From positions 119,669,112 through 119,733,111 of the forward strand of contig NC_090320.1 in NCBI RefSeq assembly GCF_040869045.1: a stretch of 64,000 nucleotides of DNA, given 5' to 3'. Every line of letters begins with the position of its first letter. The first letter of the stretch is position 1. The position numbers and the translations under genes are program-made. This document shows, piece after piece, positions 57,474 through 64,000 of this stretch. The stretch is from Eurosta solidaginis. Lineage: Eukaryota; Arthropoda; Insecta; Diptera; Tephritidae. A model generated the notes under the pieces. That model was not told the DNA's origin and did not search any database. It saw only the letters and a list, made by a program, of their open reading frames with translations.

Positions 57474-60400
57474 ATGTTCTGGTCTCCGCGACCGCAACCC
57501 CCCGACGGGGTTTCATCGCGCCATGTTTGCCAGGTCGCAAACCCAAATCATCCGGGTACCCCAATGCTTGCCCAAGGACGCCCAGTCCCAGGGCCACAAC
57601 AGCAATTGCGTCCTGGCCTTCCACAACCCAGGCGTAGTCACCCGTCACTTACCCCCAGAGTGGCGGCGTCTCCCCTTATGCACTTGAGAATTTTGCAGTT
57701 AAACTGTAATGGACTAACTGGGAAGATTACGGAGATAGTCGATTTCATGAAGCGGCACAACATCCGCATTGCTGCGATTCAAGAGACTAAACTCACAGCA
57801 AGATCTGCATTGCAGACCTGCTCTGGGTATAATGTCCACAGGAAAGACCGCGAGAGCGAAAATGGAGGCGGCCTCGCGTTTATCATATACCACTCTGTGC
57901 AATATTATATATTTGATCCTGGCATCGACCGCAGGGACAATGTCTTAGAACGTCAAGGCCTATCTGTCCGGTCAGGCGATGCAAACCTAGAAATCATCAA
58001 CATCTACATCCCTCCTGCCGCCTGTTGCCCCAGTGGATACCGCCCTAATATCAGGGCCTTACTCACTGGCAACAATCGCATTATCTTAGGCGATTTCAAT
58101 GCCTATCATGATCTATGGCATTCAAACTTGCTGGCGGACAGTAGGGGTGAGATGTTGGCGGATCAAATAGAAGAAACGACTTTCTGCACAATAAACGGAG
58201 ACGCCCCCACACGTATGGTAGGAAGCTGTCACAGCTCGCCAGATATCTCAATCGTGAGCGCAGAACTCGTAAACTGCGTCAACTGGCAGCCGATGGTAAC
58301 ATTGGCATCCGACCACCTGCCCATACTTATTTCGCTCGAGCGTACCGCCGACTTCATCGTCAGTGAAAAACGCACTTTCATAAACTTCAAAAAAGGAAAG
58401 TGGGAAGAATATAAATCCTTTACAGACAACCGCTTTGCTGCCCTCCCTATCCCGACTGATGCCCGCCAAGGGAGCGTGCCTTCCGTAAGGTCATTGAATC
58501 CGCCTCGGCACGTTTCATTCCCGCAGCGAGAATTCCCGAAAACCGGCCTCACTTCCCGGCGGAGGCCGCAAACTTAGCGAGAGAACGTGACCTTATAAGA
58601 CAGCTTGATCCAGGCGACCCCCAAATAAGGGACATAAATCAACGCATCAGATTCCTTGTAGATGAACACGAGCGGGCGAAATGGGAGGAGTACCTAAGAG
58701 GTTGTAACCTCTCTACCGGTGTGGGTAAATTTTGGTCCACCGTAAAGTCCCTATCGAATCCGACTAAGCACAAAGACAAAGTTTCCATTGCCTTTGGCGA
58801 TAAAGTGCTGTCGGATGCGAAAAAATGCGCGAGCGCTTTCTGTCGACAATATATAATGCATCATACGGTCGACAAAGATAGACGGAGAGCCAATAGACAC
58901 GCACATAAACACAAATTCAGCGCGTCACCAATCACCATCACCGCTAAAGAGGTTGAGGACGCCATTGGTCGTGCTAAACCATCCAAAGCAGTGGGCCCAG
59001 ACGGCATAGCCATGCCGATGCTTAAAAGCCTAGGGAAAGAGGGTTTCAAATATTTAGCGCATGTCTTCAACCTGTCTCTTTCCACCTTTGTCATACCCGA
59101 GAAATGGAAAATGGCCAAGGTGGTCCAGCTACTGAAGCCTGGGGAACCAGCTAACATAGGTGAGTCGTATCGTCCGATATCTCTCCTATCGCCAGTGGCA
59201 AAGACGCTTGAAGCCATTTTGCTCCCTTATTTCCAAGCAAATTTGCAGCTAGCCCCTCATCAGTATGGCTTCAGAAAACTCCATAGCACTACCACCGCGC
59301 TAAATGGCATTAGCACCCAGATAAATTGCGGTTTAAATCAATACCCCCACCATAGAACAGTACTCGTAGCGCTAGACCTATCAAAAGCTTTTGATGCGGT
59401 CAACCATGGCTCGTTACTGCAAGACCTGGAAGGGTCTACCCTTCCCCCATGTCTTAAAAGGTGGACCGCAAATTATCTGGGTGGTCGGCAGGCATCGGTG
59501 CAATTTAGAAACGAAACATCAAAACCAAGGAGAATTAAACAAGGGGTGCCACAGGGTGGTGTCCTATCCCCACTTTTGTTTAATTTCTACATATCTAAGC
59601 TACCTTCACCACCGGAAGGAGTCACAATCGTTTCCTACGCCGATGACTGCACAATAATGGCCACAGGCCCAGGCCCAAAGATCGATGCGCTATGCAATAA
59701 AATAAACGGCTACCTCCCTGATCTCCAGTTTTTTCGCCTCGCGAAACCTGGCATTATCACCGACTAAATCTTCCGCGACCTTATTAACAACATGGACGTC
59801 CCAAATGTCGACCATTTTGAACATCCACGTCGATGGCACTACGCTACCGACTGTCCTACACCCCAAAATCTTGGGTGTGACGTTTGATCAGGATCTACAT
59901 TTTGGTGAGCATGCAGCCGCAATTGCTCCGAGAATTCAGAGCCGTAACAAAAACCTCAAATCCCTCGCTGGCAGTACCTGGGGAAAAGACAAAGAAACGC
60001 TCATGACTACATACAAAGCAATTAGCCAGCCGATTACGTGCTACGCGTCACCCATATGGTCGCCAAGCCTAAAAATTACCCACTGGAAGAAACTACAGGC
60101 CTGCTAAAATACTGCTCTCAGAATCGCCACGGGCTGTCTTCTTATGTCCCCAGAACACCATCTGCATAATGAGGCGAAAATACTCCCCATCAGGGAGAGA
60201 AATGAGATGCTGACCAAACAGCTCCTGTTGAATACCCAGAAACCTGGGCACCCCAACAGACATCTGATTGATGAACCAGCACCGGCTAGGGGCTTAAGGA
60301 GTCATCTCCGTAAACATTTTGAGGAAATACGGCACCTGAGAACCCAGCCGTATGAAGTGAAAAAACACAAGCAGGTCCTTGTTGAACTCCATAGACAGGC

Positions 60401-60489
60401 GTCGGACCTTTATGCCGGGAATTGCCTGGTGAATCCAGTACATAAAGAAAATTATCCAAAACTCGCGGAAGAGGAACGCATACTCCCCA
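57474..60489 (+). pseudogene. LINE copy B ORF2: endonuclease and reverse transcriptase
   Basis: The endonuclease frame 57474-58577 has ILQLNCNGLTGKI, AIQETKLTARSAL, GGGLAFIIYHSV, IILGDFNAYHDLW, SPDISIVSAEL and ASDHLPILISL. A frameshift near 58490 leads to the RT in 58721-59767 (YRPISLLSPVAKTLEA, VALDLSKAFDAVNHG, QGVPQGGVLSPLLFNFY, VSYADDCTIMATG). Frames 59805-60107 and 60144-60489 continue the C-terminus after a shift near 59765 and a stop at 60105-60107. All catalytic motifs survive. Confidence 0.9.
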
Positions 60490-62501
60490 CACTTGACAGA
60501 CGCAGGTCTGACAATAAACGTAAAGAAAAGTAAATTTCGTCAGAAGGAAATACGCTACTTAGGGTATAGGCAGCGGGTGTTTGAAAGTGGATACAGGGAA
60601 AATAGAAGCGATGCAAAACTTTCCGATCCCGAAATACCCTCGGCAAATGCGGAGGTTTGTAGGCATAGCGAATTGGTACAGGGCATTTATTACCAATTTT
60701 GCTGACTTGGCAGGTCCCTTGACCGACTGTCTCCGTAAATCATCAGGCCCGTTCAAGCTTACCTCTGAAGCTATAGAGGCCTTCGAAAAACTAAAAGTAG
60801 CCTTGAGTTCCGCTTCTGTCTTGGCCCAACCAGAATTGTCCAAAAAATTTGTAATACAATGCGACGCTTCCAAAATAGGTGTTGGCGGAGTGTTGTTCCA
60901 GGTCGATGATGAGGGCGCTGAGCATCCAATCGCGTTCGTGTCGAAAAAGCTGAATAATGCTCAACTCAATTATACAGTAACCGAGCTGGAATGTCTCGCC
61001 GCCATAATCAGCGTGAAGCGTTTCCGACCCTATGTTGAAGGATTACCGTTTCGGATTATCACGGACCACTCCAGCCTCAAGTGGCTGATGACGCAGAAGG
61101 ACTTGAGCGGGAGGTTGGCGAGGTGGTCACTTCTGCTGCAAAGATACGGTTTTAAAATGGAACATCGTAAAGGCACCCTGAATGTAGTACCCGATGCGCT
61201 TTCGCGGTTTGATGCTGATGAGTTAACTTTCACTACCACACCCGGGGAAATAGATTTAGTCTCTCCCGAATTTAGCAGTAACGAATATTTAGACTTGATT
61301 CGGACCGTCAACGAAAGCGAGGAATCACTTCCGGATTTACGAGTGGTGGACGGGGTAATTTTCAAAAGAGTTAAATTTCGTAAGGGGGTGGAAGGGGAAG
61401 AAGACTCGCTGTGTTGTTTGTGGTTGCCAAAAGGGTTGACTGAGGAAGCAGTGAGATTAGCACATGACGCTAACCCGAGTTACCATGGCGGGTGGCAGAA
61501 AACCTTAGAACGTGTTAGGCTAAAGTACTTCTGGCCACAGCAGGCTAAGGACGTCAGGGACTACGTCCAGCGTTGTGATACCTGCAAATCGGTAAAACCC
61601 ACTAACCAACAGTCGAGACCACCTATAGGGAGTACCTTTGAATCCGAAAGGCCATTTCAGCGATTATATTGCGACCTTCTAGGGTCGTATCCGAGATCTA
61701 AGCGGCGAAACCAATTTCTTTTTATAGTATTAGACCATCTTTCAAAATACGTTTGGCTAAAGCCCATGCAGAGAGCCACCACTGTAAACGTTATAAATTA
61801 CTTCGCTTCAAAAATTTTTCCAGCTGTAGGGGTCCCTGAGTTTATTCATAGCAACAATGGTAAACAGTTTATCTCGAAGGAAATGAACCAATTGTTAGTA
61901 AATTACGGGGTGACGCACGTGAGGACGGGGTTATATTCTCCTCAAGCGAACGCATCCGAACGCGTTAATAGAGAAATTTTTTCGAAGATTAGGATTTTCC
62001 TGAAAGATAAACCTGACCATACCGATTGGGATAAGCATATACCCGAGATTTTATCAGTTTTGAGAAGTGATTTTCATACGGCGATTCAGTGCTCTCCATA
62101 CTTTGCATTATATGGCCAAAATATGGTCCAACATGCCTCAGCGTACAGTATATTAGGGAAACTCGGCAGCCTTCGGGAAGACCAGGTTACGATAGTGAGC
62201 AGAACGGACAAGTTGACCAATATTCGTGAGCAAATTCGCAGGAATTTAGATCAGGCCAAAGATAGGGGGATAAACACCTATAACAAGCGCTCTAGGCAAG
62301 TCAACTACAAGGAAGGCCAATAATTTTTCCGGAAAAACTTTGCCTTAAGTAACTTCAAACAGGGCATTAAGGCCAAATTCTTGCCAAAATACCTTGAAGT
62401 GTCGCGTGCTCCGAAAAATAGGCAATGCACTGTATGATCTCGAGGACCTAAACGGGAAATTGATAGGTCGCTTCCATGCTTCGGATATACGTCCACGATG
62501 A
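60490..62501 (+). pseudogene. Gypsy RT end, RNase H and integrase (copy 2)
   Basis: 60490-60925 repeats 55756-56192. The frame 60581-62323 then runs through RNase H (QCDASKIGVGGVLFQ, YTVTELECLAAI, ITDHSSLKWLM, VPDALSR), the integrase zinc domain (HDANPSYHGGWQKT, YVQRCDTCKSVKP), the core (LYCDLLGSYPRSK, FIHSNNGKQFISKEM, GLYSPQANASERVNREI) and the C-terminal domain. In the core the expected Asp of the D-N-G motif reads Asn (HSNNGKQF). A TAA at 62321-62323 and a frameshift near 62395 interrupt the tail, which ends IGRFHASDIRPR at 62501. Confidence 0.87.
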
Positions 62502-62873
62502 ATCGACAAGAACATTTTTTTTTGCTAAATTACAAATTGACTTTTTTTATATAAACCTACCAATCGGACTTTTTTTGTCTGGGCGTCTTGGCGGTCGGGG
62601 ACATCTCGCCCAGTATTCTCCCCGAGCAATGACCTTGAAGTGTCGCGTGCTCCGAAAAATAGGCAATGCACTGTATGATCTCGAGGACCTAAACGGGAAA
62701 TTGATAGGTCGCTTCCATGCTTCGGATATACGTCCACGATGAATCGACAAGAACATTTTTTTTTGCTAAATTACAAATTGACTTTTTTTATATAAACCTA
62801 CCAATTGGACTTTTTTTGTCTGGGCGTCTTGGCGGTCGGGGACATCTCGCCCAGTATTCTCCCCGAGCAATGA
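62392..62873 (+). repeat. Tandem duplication of 241 bp
   Basis: Units 62392-62632 and 62633-62873 are almost identical. Each holds the last 30 or so integrase codons, a T-rich stretch and a GGGCGTCTTGGCGGTCGGGG segment. Confidence 0.9.
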
Positions 62874-62880
62874 CCTTATG

Positions 62881-63153
62881 GGCTGTTCACACGCGTACTC
62901 ACCGAGAACCGTGAACAGCCTGGCAGTCCAAGCTTGGGTTGGACTAGCCTTTCGGAGTTTGGACGAGTTCTCCTTATCAAAATGTCTACACCCATAATTT
63001 TTTTTTGCCTTTCTGTGGGGGCGATAACCACTAGAACTATACGGAGTTTTGACGAGTTCTCCATAACAAATGTCTAACTGCCGCAAAGCCTTAAACTAAG
63101 AAACAAAATTGATTCCCTACTTGACTTACCTTTTTTTTTGATGGACCTATGTT
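62881..63153 (+). other. Gypsy 3' region with hairpin and short repeat
   Basis: GGCTGTTCAC (62881-62890) and GTGAACAGCC (62911-62920) form a perfect 10-bp stem. A direct repeat containing GGAGTTTTGACGAGTTCTCC-like sequence lies near 62956 and 63041. No env-like gene and no recognised LTR. Confidence 0.5.
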
Positions 63154-63218
63154 GCCCGGCTAGCTTCGCGGTAGAACGTTGAGACTTATCATAGGGGTGA
63201 GTCGTGCACCACGTTGCT
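63154..63218 (+). repeat. Degenerate tRNA-Lys-like sequence
   Basis: GCCCGGCTAGCTTCGCGGTAG resembles the 5' half and A box of tRNA-Lys (CTT), GTTGAGACTTATC the anticodon arm region, and CACCACGTTG its 3' end. The D-arm is shortened and no good B box or CCA-flanked acceptor stem is seen, so it is a tRNA-derived pseudogene or SINE head rather than a working tRNA. Confidence 0.45.
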
Positions 63219-63304
63219 TGTCCTCGGAGATTCCTGGCCGAGGATTCCCACAGATGACCCGGTTTCCTGCTCGCTTCATCGTCAGGTCTTCAAATCGAAG
63301 CAGG

Positions 63305-64000
63305 TTTGTTATGGTCTGCTTGGGATAGTCACCTTTGGAACGCACATAGTGGCTAGTGATGGCAAAGAAAAGGACCCATGGCAATTTTAATCGAAAATGG
63401 ACACTAGAGGTCGCCACGGCCGCGTGAATGCTGATTGCTAAGAGGAAACACGCTGTTTCCGGAGAAAGAAGAAAAAAATTGACAGAGCCGGCAGGCAGAG
63501 GAAAATCGCGGCAAGGAAAAAATTAAACATTCCTTCCGGAAAAAAATCATATATTCTCATTTTCACATGTCCTACGGATACTGAAAATATTAGATTCGTG
63601 TTTGCAGCTGACAAGGATACAATCCTTCAATCAAATCTGAAGGAATATAATTTGGTCTGAAGTGTATTCAGATGTACGGACAATTTTTGCGATTTTGTTA
63701 TATTCACGATTCCCTTTTCGTATAAAAAATTAACTAATTGGGTGCTGGTAGCAGATTTTATGAGCCAAATTAAAGAAAACAAACAAGCACTAAGTTATTA
63801 GGAACCGGCTTGGTACTGCTGTGGGTTTGGTCTTTTTACGCTAAACAACGTGTATTGCGCAGTCCCATTCCGACGCAGGAAAGGTTGAGAATCAGTCATA
63901 AGAAGACCACAGCAAACCGAAGTAGTCAAAAAAGTAACACGACCGCGAGAAAATTAAAATTCAACCACTTTGTATATGCTCGGAATGGTCTGGAGCAAAG
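63305..64000 (+). repeat. Dispersed repeat, copy 2 (runs off the window)
   Basis: Matches 37291-37986 at a constant offset of 26014 bp with no indels and few substitutions. It begins TTTGTTATGG and continues beyond the right edge. It could be the start of the 3' LTR of the Gypsy element upstream, because TGTTATGG mirrors the LTR end CCATAACA, but no shared LTR body can be shown. Confidence 0.65.

Larger units (their letters stand above)
56734..60489 (+). mobile_element. Jockey-type LINE copy B
   Basis: A plus-strand non-LTR element with a 5' untranslated region, ORF1 and ORF2; the 3' end is missing, cut at about 60489 where Gypsy RT sequence resumes. It is the better-preserved partner of copy A. 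Confidence 0.85.

Overview
This window is eukaryotic, most likely a dipteran insect. The protein remnants, the short introns (64-70 bp) and the mix of transposon families fit an acalyptrate fly such as a tephritid, but the species is an inference. I see no intact host gene. Nearly all of the 64 kb is transposable elements inserted into one another. The only host sequence I can name is a frameshifted Nup43 (nucleoporin) fragment that lies antisense inside an LTR retrotransposon.

1-9 kb: a LINE reverse-transcriptase gene on the minus strand is split by a 3.3-kb Transib DNA transposon (the RAG1-related superfamily) whose ends look like V(D)J recombination signals. Next to it are two minus-strand CR1/Jockey-like LINE copies. 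9-22.3 kb: a BEL/Pao LTR retrotransposon of about 13.25 kb (LTRs 9025-9528 and 21796-22276, target duplication AAAT) sits inside an older Gypsy-family LTR and splits it in two. Its gag, protease, RT, RNase H and integrase end at 15.65 kb. An unusually long 3' region (6.1 kb) follows, with several families of repeated hairpins, a MITE-like element and antisense, intron-containing host-like sequence including Nup43.

22.3-37.3 kb: non-coding sequence; a third CR1-like LINE copy; a Jockey-type LINE (copy A) interrupted by a complete but decayed 4.4-kb Mag-like Gypsy element with 133-bp LTRs; a tyrosine-recombinase fragment; and a second Transib fragment that cuts into it. 40.1-49.9 kb: an I-clade LINE with RNase H and a (TAA)n tail on the minus strand. 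Its 5' two-thirds is tandemly duplicated (about 3.94 kb).

50-64 kb: a Gypsy/Ty3 element with tRNA-Lys-type primer-binding sites and gag, protease, RT, RNase H and integrase. It is broken by a LINE and by a partial internal duplication that carries Jockey-type LINE copy B, whose first ORF has a 2A-like peptide motif and a PHD-like zinc finger. A 241-bp tandem duplication at the integrase tail, a degenerate tRNA-Lys-like sequence and a repeat shared with 37.3 kb close the window.

The coding regions do not form a working pathway. Each element once encoded its own mobilisation proteins, and almost all now carry frameshifts or stops. The parts most worth following up are the BEL element with its antisense host cargo and structured 3' region, and the Transib termini.
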